64,000 nucleotides of DNA from the NCBI RefSeq assembly GCF_002995495.1, contig NZ_PVZV01000004.1, positions 372,001 through 436,000 of the forward strand. Reading direction: 5' to 3'. Positions within the stretch are counted from its first letter, which is position 1. The number at the start of each line of letters is the position of its first letter. Origin of the DNA: Actinocorallia populi (GTDB lineage Bacteria > Actinomycetota > Actinomycetes > Streptosporangiales > Streptosporangiaceae). Below the pieces are notes generated by a model. It was given only the letters and a program-made list of their open reading frames with translations. It was not told the DNA's origin and did not search any database. Made by a program: the position numbers and the translations under genes. Of this stretch, positions 1 to 7,694 are shown one piece after another.

Positions 1-382
1 GCGTGTCCACCTCCGAGACCGGCACCCAGCGGGCCGCCTTCGTCTCGCTGGACTCCCCGCGCACCGGAGTGCGCTCCGGCGCGGAGCCGATCATCGTGGT
101 GTAGGACCAGCCGCCGTGGTCGTCCTTGACCCGCCCGTGCAGGCGCACGATGGAGACGTCCAGGGAGCTCTCCTCCGTCGTCTCCCGCAGCGCCGCCGTC
201 ACCGCGTCCTCGCCCGCGTGCCGCCCGCCGCCGAACAGGCACCAGGTGCCGCCGCCGTTGCACCACCACGCGCGCTGCTGGAGCAGGACGTGGTCCTGGC
301 TGAACAGCAGCAGGCCCGCCGCCCCGAACCGACCCCAGTGCGTGTGGCCTCGTTCGCACCGGGTGAACCCATCGCCGTCCAC
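1..382 (-). CDS. Nudix hydrolase, 3' end outside window
   Basis: This is the amino-terminal part of a Nudix pyrophosphohydrolase; the gene runs off the left edge, leaving 127 codons visible. Translation from the GTG at 382 gives an opening beta strand (residues 17-27) and a Nudix box at residues 52-74: Gly52, five residues, Glu58, seven residues, Arg66-Glu67, then Glu70-Glu71. The REUXEE metal-binding core is intact; the box's final Gly is Ser. Such enzymes hydrolyse nucleoside diphosphates linked to another moiety, but the substrate cannot be read from the box. No ATG is available in frame near the start, so GTG is chosen. The gene is divergent from the kinase at 488 with about 100 bp between them. 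Confidence 0.8.
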   Translation of the reverse strand, partial: MDGDGFTRCERGHTHWGRFGAAGLLLFSQDHVLLQQRAWWCNGGGTWCLFGGGRHAGEDAVTAALRETTEESSLDVSIVRLHGRVKDDHGGWSYTTMIGSAPERTPVRGESSETKAARWVPVSEVDT

Positions 383-487
383 GCCCGCAGAGTAGCCGAG
401 CCGTGATCGAGATTCGGGGTCCGACGCCTACCTTGTGGCCCCGGGGACAGGGCAAGCTTGAGTCGGCACGAACCCTGGAGGCATCCC

Positions 488-1948
488 ATGGCCGAACCCC
501 TCAGACCCGGCGATCCGCACACGCTCGGCAGGTTCGCCCTGCTGGAACGGCTCGGCGAGGGCGGCCAGGGCATCGTCTACCTGGGGCGCGACCCGCAGAC
601 GGGGGACCGGGTGGCGGTCAAGGTGCTCAAGGCCGCCGACGCCGAGGCGCGCGAACGGCTCGCACGGGAGATGAACGCCGCCCAGAGGGTGCGGCTGCAG
701 TACTGCATCTCCCGGGTCGTCGACTACTCCTTCGAGGGCACCCGGCCCTTCGTGGTCAGCGAGTTCGTCGACGGCCCGTCCCTGTTCGAGCGGGTCGCCG
801 CCCAGGGGCCGCTGCGCGGCGGCGACCTGGAGCGGCTGCTGGCCTTCACCGCCCAGGCGCTGGTGACCATCCACGGTTCCGGGGTGGTGCACCGCGACCT
901 CAAGCCCGCCAACGTCCTGCTCGGCCCCGACGGGCCGCGGGTGGTGGACTTCGGCATCGCCCGTCCCGTCGACCAGCACACCCTCAGCGGCGCGATCGTC
1001 GGCACGCCCGCCTACATCGCGCCCGAGCAGCTGCAGGGGCAGCCCGCGGGCAAGGCGTCCGACGTGTGGGCGTGGGCCTGCACGATGGTGTTCGCGGCGA
1101 CCGGGTACCCGCCGTTCGGCCCGTTCGACGGCGACGGCGACAACATCGCGGCGGTCCTCGGCCGGATCATGCACGCCGAACCCCGGCTGGGGCACGGCCT
1201 GGAGGCGTTCGAGCCGCTGCTGCGCGGCTGCCTGGACAAGGACCCGGCCCGGCGGCCGAGCGCCCGGCGGCTGCGGGAGGAACTGGAAGCGGACCTGGAG
1301 CACGAGCACGACGGCCCGCAGGAGGGCGTGCCGGTGCCGACGCCCGCCTTCTCCCCGTCGTGGCCCTCCATGGACGCGACCGTCGACCGCTCCTCGCCGA
1401 CGCCGCCCCCCGTCCAGCCGGCCACTCCGCCGCCTTTCCCGGTGAGCCCGCCCCCGACCACCCCGCCGCCGCTCTACCCGCCGGGCGTTCCGGTGCCGCG
1501 CAGGCGGCGCCGCAAGTGGCCGGCGGTGCTCCTGGCGCTGGCGGTGCTGCTGGGCGCGGGCGGCTGGTTCGGGTACGAGGAGCTGCGCAAGGGGGGGATC
1601 ACGCCGGGCGGGGACACCATTCCGGCGGCGTTCGCGGGGACGTGGACGGGAGGGCTGGAGATCCGCGACGCGCAGGGCGGCGAGAGGTACTACGAGGTGC
1701 AGCTGACGCTCTTCGAGGGGCAGCGGTCCGGGGGCGCGCAGTTCACCGGGGAGGGGGTCTGCAACGGGACGCTGGGCGTCAAGGCCGTCCGGCCGGAGCA
1801 GCTGGAGCTGGACCTGACCGACCAGAACCGGGAGTGCCCGAACGGCACGGTGCGGCTGAGCCCCGAGGGGGAGGGGCTGTCGCTGGCCTACGCGGCGGAC
1901 GTGGCGGGCACGGCCGACGGGAGCACCAGCCTGAGCAAGGCCGAGTGA
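488..1948 (+). CDS. membrane Ser/Thr protein kinase (PknB type)
   Basis: A eukaryotic-type Ser/Thr kinase of 486 residues. The kinase domain spans about residues 14-270: glycine loop GEGGQGIVYLG (23-33), ATP-anchoring Lys45 in VAVK, catalytic HRDLKPANVLL with Asp137, metal-binding DFG at 154-156 and GTPAYIAPE at 172-180. A Pro-rich linker (about 280-338) leads to an Arg/Lys patch and one transmembrane helix (about 343-363), then an extracytoplasmic domain of about 120 residues that I do not recognise and that may sense a ligand. The ATG at 488 is chosen over an upstream TTG at 458 because GGAGG lies six bases before it. It overlaps the next possible start by GTGA. Confidence 0.93.
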   Translation: MAEPLRPGDPHTLGRFALLERLGEGGQGIVYLGRDPQTGDRVAVKVLKAADAEARERLAREMNAAQRVRLQYCISRVVDYSFEGTRPFVVSEFVDGPSLFERVAAQGPLRGGDLERLLAFTAQALVTIHGSGVVHRDLKPANVLLGPDGPRVVDFGIARPVDQHTLSGAIVGTPAYIAPEQLQGQPAGKASDVWAWACTMVFAATGYPPFGPFDGDGDNIAAVLGRIMHAEPRLGHGLEAFEPLLRGCLDKDPARRPSARRLREELEADLEHEHDGPQEGVPVPTPAFSPSWPSMDATVDRSSPTPPPVQPATPPPFPVSPPPTTPPPLYPPGVPVPRRRRRKWPAVLLALAVLLGAGGWFGYEELRKGGITPGGDTIPAAFAGTWTGGLEIRDAQGGERYYEVQLTLFEGQRSGGAQFTGEGVCNGTLGVKAVRPEQLELDLTDQNRECPNGTVRLSPEGEGLSLAYAADVAGTADGSTSLSKAE

Positions 1949-1995
1949 GCGGGGTCACGGCGCCGGAGGCGGATTCATTAGTTACCCTCGCGTAC

Positions 1996-2478
1996 GTGTC
2001 AGCAGCAGAACTCTGGGACACCCTGACCGGGGCCGAGCTCATCCGGGCCATCGGTGAGGGGAAGTTCCCGCAAGTGACCGATGTGTCCGACTACATCGGG
2101 CAGGTGATCGTGGGGGCGGAGCCCGGCCGTGTCGAACTGGCCTGGACCCCCGACGTGAAACTCTGCAACCCCGGCGGCACCGTGCACGGCGGGTTCATCG
2201 CCACGATCCTCGACAACGCCGTCTGCCTGGCGGCCAGCAGCCTCGGGGACGTCTTCGTGCCGCAGCTCACCCTCAACCTGAACATCGACTACCTGCGGGC
2301 GGTCCAGGCGGGCGAGACCTACCGCGTCATCGGCACCGTCACCCACGCGGGGCGCTCCCGCACGGTCTCCGCCGCCACCCTGTTCGACGCGCGGGACCGG
2401 GCGTGCGCCGCCGCCACGGCGAGCGTCACCGGGAACCAGATCTTCGCCAGGGACCGGAAGTCCGCCGACGGCGCATAG
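1996..2478 (+). CDS. hotdog-fold PaaI-type thioesterase
   Basis: A 160-residue single hotdog-domain protein, most likely an acyl-CoA thioesterase. The diagnostic stretch is NPGGTVHGGFIATILDNAV (about residues 60-78), where HGG and the following Asp fit the PaaI/YbgC-like active-site helix. The start is uncertain. GTG 1996 follows a TAGTTA hexamer by about ten bases and could be leaderless; an in-frame GTG at 1945 overlaps the kinase stop (GTGA) and would add 17 residues. The acyl substrate cannot be inferred. SppA begins only nine bases after its stop, so the two may be cotranscribed. Confidence 0.82.
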   Translation: MSAAELWDTLTGAELIRAIGEGKFPQVTDVSDYIGQVIVGAEPGRVELAWTPDVKLCNPGGTVHGGFIATILDNAVCLAASSLGDVFVPQLTLNLNIDYLRAVQAGETYRVIGTVTHAGRSRTVSAATLFDARDRACAAATASVTGNQIFARDRKSADGA

Positions 2479-2487
2479 TGTTGGGTC

Positions 2488-4182
2488 ATGGTGGATCCGC
2501 TGAAGGCACTGGACACGGTCAAAGACCTGCGTGAGCGGCGCCACGCCCCGCTGGTCCTGGAACTCGACCTCTCCGACGGGCTCGTCGAAGGCGCCCAGCC
2601 GGACCCGCTCGCGGCGCTGATGGGCGCCCGGCGGGTGCACCTGCGGGACGTGGTCGAGGGCCTGCGCAAGGCCCGCCGCGACCCGCGGGTCAAGGCGCTC
2701 GTCGCCAAGGTCGGCGGCCCGGTCGGGCTGGCCATGGTGCAGGAGCTGCGCGAGGCCGTCGCCGGGTTCAGGGCGGCCGGCAAGAGCGCCGTCGCCTGGA
2801 CGGAGACGTTCGGCGAGACCGGGCAGGGCACGACCTCCTACTACCTGGCCACGGCCTTCGAGAAGATCTACCTCCAGCCGTCGGGCGACGTCGGGGTCAC
2901 CGGCATCGCGTTGTCCGAGCCGTTCCTCAAGGACGCGCTCGACCGGGCCGGCGTCGCCTTCCGGTTCGGCAAGCGCGCCGAGTACAAGACGGCGCCCAAC
3001 ACGTTCCTGGAGAACGACTACACCGCCGAGCACGCCGAGGCGTCCCGGCGGATGGTCGAGTCGCTCGGCGGGCAGATCGCCGCCGGGATCGCCCAGGCGC
3101 GCGGCCTGTCCGAGGACAAGGTGCGCGAGCTGATCGACCGGGCGCCGCTGACGGCGGCCGAGGCGCTCGACGCCGGGCTCGTCGACGAGCTCGCCTACCG
3201 GGACGAGGTGTACGCGCACGTCCGTCGGCGGGCAGGCAAGGAGGCGCGGCTGCAGTACGTCTCCCGGTACAACCGGTCCGGCCTCTCCGGCAGGCTCCCG
3301 TCCGGCGGCAAGGAGGCCGTCGCGCTCGTCCAGGCGGGCGGGATGATCAGGCTGGGCCGCTCCGGGCGCGGGCCGGTGCCCGGACAGGGCGGGGCCGTCG
3401 GGTCCGACACGCTCGCCGCCGCGATCCGCGCCGCGACCAGGGACCCGAAGATCAAGGCGATCGTCATGCGGGTGAACAGCCCCGGCGGGTCCTACGTCGC
3501 CTCCGACGCCGTCTGGCGCGAGGTGAACCTGGCCCGCGAGGCGGGCAAGCCCTTCGTCGTCTCGATGGGCAACCTGGCGGCGTCCGGCGGCTACTTCATC
3601 TCCATGGCCGCCGACACGATCGTCGCCCAGCCCGGGACGCTCACCGGGTCCATCGGCGTGTACTCCGGCAAGCCCGTCGTCAGCGAGCTGATGGAGCGGC
3701 TCGGGGTGAACTTCGGCAGCGCCGCGTTCGGGCGGCACGCGGAGATGAACTCCACCACGCGGGACTTCACCGACAGCGAGTGGGAGCGGCTCGACCACTC
3801 CCTCGACCGCATCTACGCCGACTTCACCGCCAAGGCGGCCCGCGGCCGCGGCATGGAACTCGCCGACCTGGAGCGGCTCGCGCGCGGACGCGTGTGGACC
3901 GGCGCCGACGCGGTGGACAACGGCCTCGTCGACGAGCTGGGCGGCCTCGACCGCGCCCTCGACCTCGCCCGCCGCAAGGCGGGGCTGCCGGCGAACGCGC
4001 CGGTGCGCTCCCTGCCGCACGTCTCGCCGCTCGACCGGTTCCGCCCCGCCGAGTCCAGCGAGGACCGCACGGCCGCCGTCGCCCGCTTCTCCGGCTGGGG
4101 TTCGCTGGCCGGGCTCGCGGCGCAGCTCGGCCTGCCCGCGGCGGGCCCGCTGGTGCTGCCGGGGGCCTGGGAACCCCGTTGA
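2488..4182 (+). CDS. sppA: signal peptide peptidase SppA, 67K type (S49)
   Basis: A 564-residue protease with two tandem S49 domains, the double-length SppA architecture. In this family a Lys from the first domain and a Ser from the second form the catalytic dyad. Here the Lys is Lys167 in EYKTAPNTF and the Ser is Ser366 in NLAASGGYF, followed by the conserved TLTGSIGVYSGK. The expected role is degradation of cleaved signal peptides and membrane-associated peptides. No transmembrane helix is obvious at the N terminus, so membrane association is uncertain. The ATG at 2488 is nine bases after the thioesterase stop. Its last four bases are shared with the flavin reductase start (TTGA). Confidence 0.93.
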   Translation: MVDPLKALDTVKDLRERRHAPLVLELDLSDGLVEGAQPDPLAALMGARRVHLRDVVEGLRKARRDPRVKALVAKVGGPVGLAMVQELREAVAGFRAAGKSAVAWTETFGETGQGTTSYYLATAFEKIYLQPSGDVGVTGIALSEPFLKDALDRAGVAFRFGKRAEYKTAPNTFLENDYTAEHAEASRRMVESLGGQIAAGIAQARGLSEDKVRELIDRAPLTAAEALDAGLVDELAYRDEVYAHVRRRAGKEARLQYVSRYNRSGLSGRLPSGGKEAVALVQAGGMIRLGRSGRGPVPGQGGAVGSDTLAAAIRAATRDPKIKAIVMRVNSPGGSYVASDAVWREVNLAREAGKPFVVSMGNLAASGGYFISMAADTIVAQPGTLTGSIGVYSGKPVVSELMERLGVNFGSAAFGRHAEMNSTTRDFTDSEWERLDHSLDRIYADFTAKAARGRGMELADLERLARGRVWTGADAVDNGLVDELGGLDRALDLARRKAGLPANAPVRSLPHVSPLDRFRPAESSEDRTAAVARFSGWGSLAGLAAQLGLPAAGPLVLPGAWEPR

Positions 4183-4655
4183 CCGCGCCGCAGGACTTCA
4201 CGGCCGCGCTGGCCTCCTTCGCCACCGGGGTCGCCGTGGTGACCGTCAGGGACGGCCGCGACGACATCGGCACCACCGTCACCGCCTTCACCTCGGTGTC
4301 GCTCGACCCGCCGATGGTCCTCGTCGGCGTGGCCGAGGAGTCCTACCTGTGCGAGGTGCTGCACCGCCGCGACCGCTGGGCCGTCACGGTGCTCGCCGTG
4401 GCCCAGCGGGCCCTCGCCGGGCGCTTCGCCGCCGAAGGCCGCCCCTCGGCGCGGCTGCTGCTCGGCGGCCAGCCCCACCACCGCGGCCCGCGCTCCGAGG
4501 CGCTCGTCATCGAAGGCGGGATGGCCGCGGTGGAGTGCGAGACGCGGCTGCGCATCCCGGCGGGCGACCACGTGCTGATCGTCGCGGAGGTCCTCGCAGT
4601 GGACTACCTGGACCAGGGCGAACCGCTGATCCGGGTGAACCGCCGCTACCGCTGA
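4179..4655 (+). CDS. flavin reductase-like, FMN-binding split barrel
   Basis: A 158-residue flavin reductase-domain protein of the HpaC/RutF type, which supplies reduced FMN or FAD to a partner monooxygenase. The family pattern is clear: FATGVAVVTV near the N terminus, then TVTAFTSVSLDPPMVLVGV, the flavin-phosphate-binding stretch, and a C-terminal RVNRRY. The only reasonable start is TTG 4179, which overlaps the SppA stop codon by four bases, so translation is probably coupled. No oxygenase partner is adjacent; the F420-type oxidoreductase across the repeat region is convergent and does not need FMN reductase. Confidence 0.85.
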   Translation: MTAPQDFTAALASFATGVAVVTVRDGRDDIGTTVTAFTSVSLDPPMVLVGVAEESYLCEVLHRRDRWAVTVLAVAQRALAGRFAAEGRPSARLLLGGQPHHRGPRSEALVIEGGMAAVECETRLRIPAGDHVLIVAEVLAVDYLDQGEPLIRVNRRYR

Positions 4656-4689
4656 ACCCGATCCCGGAGGACGGGCCCGGCGGCCGGTC

Positions 4690-4862
4690 CCGATCGGCAG
4701 CGTCCAGCGGGACGGGTTCAGCGGGACGGTCTCGGTCGGCCGGGCTCGGCGGGCAGGGTCCGGCGGGACGGTCTCGGTCGGCCGGGCTCGGCGGGCAGGG
4801 GCCAGCGGGCCGGGCTCGGCGGGCCGAGCGGGCCGGGTTCGGTGGGAGGGTCCCGGTCGGAC
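4690..4862. repeat. degenerate 42-bp tandem repeat between convergent genes
   Basis: The 211-bp gap between two convergent genes is filled with GC-rich tandem units. The best pair begins at 4723 and 4765, exactly 42 bp apart, and differs at two positions; partial, diverged units flank it, built from GGGACGG, CTCGGTCGG and CCGGGCTCGGCGGGC blocks. The unit length is a multiple of three, and on the minus strand it reads as Pro/Arg-rich peptide, but that frame is not the frame of the neighbouring gene, whose stop is at 4867. I treat it as non-coding. Confidence 0.75.
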
Positions 4863-4866
4863 GGGT

Positions 4867-5853
4867 TCAGCGGGCCGGGCTCAGCGCGGCCAGGGTCGCC
4901 TCTCCGGCGGGGTCGGAGTCGACGGAGGCCGCCAGGAGCGCGATCTCGTCGACTCCGGCGCGCGCGTATGCCGCGATGCGTTCGCGGACCGCCTTCTCGT
5001 CTCCGACGAGCGCGACGGAGCGGACGAGGTCGACGGGCACGGCGGCGAGGAGCTCCCGCGGGTGCGGGCGGGTGCGGGCGAACGCGACGACGTCCGCGAA
5101 CCCGGCTTCGACGAACATCTCCGCGTAGCCGGGGGCGGCCAGGTAGCCGACGACGGCGCGCCGGATCTGCTCGATCGCCTCCTCGGACGGGTCGACGGCC
5201 GCGGACACCCAGGCGGCGACCTTCGGCACGGGGCGTCCGGCCTCCCGGGCGGCCTCGCGCAGCCGCCCGACGAGGGACGCCGCGGACTCCGGCGTGATCA
5301 GGTTGAGGACCATCCGGTCGGCCGCCGCGCCGGCGACCCGCACGGCCCCGTCGCCGAACGCCGCCACCGTCAGCTCCGACTTCGGAGCGTCCAGCCGCAG
5401 GCGGTAGCCCCGCGAGCCGACGGTCCGGCCCGTGAAGGCCGGCTTGCCGCCGTCGAGCAGCTCCCGCAGCACCGTGACCGACTCCCGCAGCCGCGTCAAC
5501 GACCGGCTCCGGTCCCGCCCGTGCCAGGCCTCCACCACCATCGGGCTGGACGTCCCCAGCGCGACGTCCACCCGCCGCCCCGTCAGGTCCGCCACGGAGG
5601 CCGCGCCCCGCGCGATCGTCATGGGGTCCCGCACCGGGACGGCCAGCGGCCCCACGGTCAGCCGGATCCGCTCGGTGCGGAGGCCGACGGCGGTGGCCAG
5701 GGCGAACGCGTCGTAGGTGGCCATCTCGCCCACCCACAGCTCGTCGTAGCCGAGCCGCTCGGCGGCCTGCGCCGTTGCCAGCGCCTCCCCGGCCGGGCGG
5801 TCCTGCCAGAAGCCCAGGGAGACGGTCAGCCGGGGGGTGGTCGCGGAATCCAT
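4867..5853 (-). CDS. LLM-class (F420-type) oxidoreductase
   Basis: A 328-residue TIM-barrel oxidoreductase of the luciferase-like monooxygenase superfamily. The opening (SLGFWQDRPAGEAL), YDELWVGEM, a TVGPLAVPVRDPMTIARG block and VDVALGTSSP are typical of the subgroup that uses coenzyme F420, common in actinomycetes. Substrate is unknown. Of two in-frame ATGs, 5853 is chosen because GGAG sits seven bases before it; the longer version would add 22 unconserved residues. It is transcribed away from the SnoaL gene with a 129-bp gap. Confidence 0.88.
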   Translation of the reverse strand: MDSATTPRLTVSLGFWQDRPAGEALATAQAAERLGYDELWVGEMATYDAFALATAVGLRTERIRLTVGPLAVPVRDPMTIARGAASVADLTGRRVDVALGTSSPMVVEAWHGRDRSRSLTRLRESVTVLRELLDGGKPAFTGRTVGSRGYRLRLDAPKSELTVAAFGDGAVRVAGAAADRMVLNLITPESAASLVGRLREAAREAGRPVPKVAAWVSAAVDPSEEAIEQIRRAVVGYLAAPGYAEMFVEAGFADVVAFARTRPHPRELLAAVPVDLVRSVALVGDEKAVRERIAAYARAGVDEIALLAASVDSDPAGEATLAALSPAR

Positions 5854-5953
5854 GGCATGGCTCCAAGGGGCATGTGATTCTTCGGGAGAAGTCAGCCCAC
5901 AAAGTAGCATCCGTCCCATCCGTGAACGGGTCCGTGGAGTCCACCGCGTGGGT

Positions 5954-5982
5954 GACGCCTCCGCCGCGCGGGAGAGGGCGTC
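5954..5982 (-). terminator. short stem-loop after the SnoaL gene
   Basis: GACGCC (5954-5959) can pair with GGCGTC (5977-5982), with extra GC pairing inside, immediately beyond the minus-strand stop at 5983. There is no clear T run, so this is a weak terminator call. Confidence 0.35.
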
Positions 5983-6405
5983 TCAGGACAGCGGCTCGTA
6001 GCAGTCGTAGTTCCGCTGCTCCGCGATGAGCCCACCGCGGAACTCCAGGAACGTCGCTATGTGCGCCCGGATCACGTGCCCGGCGGGGAGCCCGCCGGCC
6101 GGCCGGGCGAGCACCCCCGTCCAGCGGACCTCGAGCGCGACGGTGTCGCCGGCGCCGACGGCGTTGAGCACCTCGAACGTCTGGCCGCTCATCCGCTCCC
6201 GCCCGGCTTCCGCGCCGCGCAGGACGCCGTCCAGATCCCGGACGGCCCCGTCGGGGAACAGCGCGTTGGGAAGCTCCCGGTGCACGGCGTCCGGGGTGAA
6301 GAACGCGGCGAGCTCCGCGCCGGTCGCTCCTCGCCCCACGGCCTCGTGGTAGGCGACGGCCCTTTCGATGTTGGCCGCCGTGCCGCCTTCGGTGGTGTTC
6401 TCCAT
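5983..6405 (-). CDS. SnoaL-like / NTF2-fold protein
   Basis: A 140-residue SnoaL-like domain protein of the cone-shaped NTF2 fold. Evidence is the pattern VAYHEAVGRG..AAFFTPDAVHRELPN at the start, the central VLNAVGAGDTVALEVRWTG, and the C-terminal IATFLEFRGGLIAEQRNYDCYEP, all usual in this family. Members are cyclases, dehydratases or ligand-binding proteins; no function can be fixed here. The ATG at 6405 is chosen because upstream codons lie in the operator region. It is divergent from a MarR gene, and the two perfect palindromes between them (6409-6452) suggest that MarR controls it. Confidence 0.85.
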   Translation of the reverse strand: MENTTEGGTAANIERAVAYHEAVGRGATGAELAAFFTPDAVHRELPNALFPDGAVRDLDGVLRGAEAGRERMSGQTFEVLNAVGAGDTVALEVRWTGVLARPAGGLPAGHVIRAHIATFLEFRGGLIAEQRNYDCYEPLS

Positions 6406-6408
6406 GAG

Positions 6409-6452
6409 CACAACCGTAGTTGTGCGGCAACAAGAACACAACCATGGTTGTG
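6409..6452. promoter_or_regulatory. two perfect MarR-type operators
   Basis: CACAACCGTAGTTGTG (6409-6424) and CACAACCATGGTTGTG (6437-6452) are perfect inverted repeats with six-base arms and four-base centres, 28 bp apart centre to centre. They fill the space between the starts of the divergent SnoaL and MarR genes. The second lies ten bases before the MarR start. Spacing near three helical turns suggests two dimers on one face; repression of both genes is inferred. Confidence 0.75.
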
Positions 6453-6461
6453 GAAGTCATC

Positions 6462-6941
6462 ATGGAGGCCATGGACCTCCCCGCAGAGCTCGACATCGGC
6501 AGCCTGGCCCTCTTCGTCGGCCTCGCCGCGGCCGAACGCGTCCGCGAGCGGCTGGCCGGGGAGGGGTACGCGGACCTGCGCTTCTCGCACGGCTACGTCT
6601 TCCAGCACCTCGTCGAGGGGGAGCCGACCATCTCGGAGCTGGCGGCGCGGCTGGAGATGACCCAGCAGGGCGCTTCGAAGACGGTGGCGGAGCTGGAGGG
6701 CCGGGGCTACGTGGAACGTTTCCCCGACCCCTCCGACGCCAGGATCCGCAGGGTGCGCCTCACCGGGAGGGGCCGGGCCGCGGTGGAGGCGGCCCGCCGG
6801 ATCCGGGCGGCCCAGGAGGCGTCTCTGGCCGAGGCGCACGGCGCGGAGCGCCTGGCCGGAGCGCATGCGCTGCTCGTCGAACTCCTCGAGGCACTCGGCG
6901 GCGCCGAGGCCGTCAGACGGCGCGGCGTGCGGCCCGCGTAG
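6462..6941 (+). CDS. MarR-family transcriptional regulator
   Basis: A 159-residue winged-helix regulator. The recognition region is ISELAARLEMTQQGASKTVAELEGRGYVERFPDPSDARIRRVRLT (helix-turn-helix plus wing, about residues 45-100), flanked by dimerisation helices. ATG 6462 has GGAAG five bases upstream; an ATG at 6471 lacks a properly spaced site and earlier codons fall inside the operator. The paired palindromes upstream indicate autorepression and control of the divergent SnoaL-type gene. The ligand is unknown. Confidence 0.9.
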   Translation: MEAMDLPAELDIGSLALFVGLAAAERVRERLAGEGYADLRFSHGYVFQHLVEGEPTISELAARLEMTQQGASKTVAELEGRGYVERFPDPSDARIRRVRLTGRGRAAVEAARRIRAAQEASLAEAHGAERLAGAHALLVELLEALGGAEAVRRRGVRPA

Positions 6942-6960
6942 GGACCGGAGGCCGGGCCGC

Positions 6961-7140
6961 TCAGGCGGAGCGGCGGAGTTCGCGGCGGGCGCGGTCGGCC
7001 AGCTCGTAGATCTTCGCCTCGGTCTCGCGCAGGTCGGCCTCCGCCCTGGCGGTGCGCTCGGCGGCGGCGCGCTCGCGGCGGGTGGGCGTGTGCGCGTGGT
7101 GCTTGCCGGTCTTCCGCTTGAACTTCGTGAAGAGCTTCAT
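6961..7140 (-). CDS. small basic conserved-type protein, unknown
   Basis: A 59-residue, strongly basic and largely helical polypeptide (start MKLFTKFKRKTGKHHAH, then a charged ERTARAEADLRETEAKIYEL helix). I do not recognise a family. The composition of the ORF (Lys- and Glu-rich, not the Arg/Pro/Ala noise of shadow frames) supports it being real. No Shine-Dalgarno is visible before ATG 7140; a TATGTT hexamer about 25 bases upstream could be a -10 box. An alternative ATG at 7173 would add eleven residues. Confidence 0.5.
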   Translation of the reverse strand: MKLFTKFKRKTGKHHAHTPTRRERAAAERTARAEADLRETEAKIYELADRARRELRRSA

Positions 7141-7256
7141 ACGGGAGGAATGCCCGCTCAAGCCCGGGAACATACCAAAATGTGGTTGTCCTCTCACTCT
7201 CCGACAGCGGGTTTGAGACCTGCGCCCACCGCCCCGCACCGCCTAAAGTGGACGCC

Positions 7257-7640
7257 ATGGCAGCAGAGCCGGCAAGCGCCCGCGTCGACACCTGGTTGTG
7301 GTCGGTCCGCCTGACCAAGACCCGCTCGCTGGCCTCCGAGGTCTGCCGCGCGGGCCACGTCAAGGTCAACGGCACCCGCGTCAAGCCCGCCCGCGCCGTC
7401 AAGCCCGGCGACGAGATCCACTTCCGCCATGACGGCCGCGACCGCATCGTCGTCGTCACCCGCGTCATCACCAAGCGCGTCGGCGCCCCCGTCGCCGCCG
7501 AGTGCTACATCGACAAGAGCCCCCCGCCCCCCGCCAAGGAGCAGCTCCTGGGCGTCCCCGTCCGCGACCGCGGCGCGGGCCGCCCCACCAAGCGCGAACG
7601 CCGCAGCATCGAGAGGCTCTTCGGCCGTCCCACGGGGTAG
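7257..7640 (+). CDS. S4-domain RNA-binding protein (Hsp15-like)
   Basis: A 127-residue protein with an N-terminal S4 RNA-binding domain: RVDTWLWSVRLTKTRSLASEVCRAGHVKVNGTRVKPARAVKPGDEI is close to the consensus of the Hsp15 (HslR) family, which binds free 50S subunits carrying stalled nascent chains. The C-terminal half (about 70-127) is basic, with GRPTKRERRSIERLFG. ATG 7257 lies nine bases after TAAAGT (7243-7248), the spacing expected of a leaderless actinobacterial transcript, and no Shine-Dalgarno is present. Confidence 0.9.
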   Translation: MAAEPASARVDTWLWSVRLTKTRSLASEVCRAGHVKVNGTRVKPARAVKPGDEIHFRHDGRDRIVVVTRVITKRVGAPVAAECYIDKSPPPPAKEQLLGVPVRDRGAGRPTKRERRSIERLFGRPTG

Positions 7641-7694
7641 CCGTCTCGCGGGCGGGCCCGACCGGAGCACGGTGCCCGGTCTCGCGGGTGTGCC

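Noticed and set aside
4718-4866. PAEPGRPRPSR-type repeats read as a tail of the LLM oxidoreductase
   Set aside because: The oxidoreductase has its stop at 4867 in a different frame; the repeats are intergenic.
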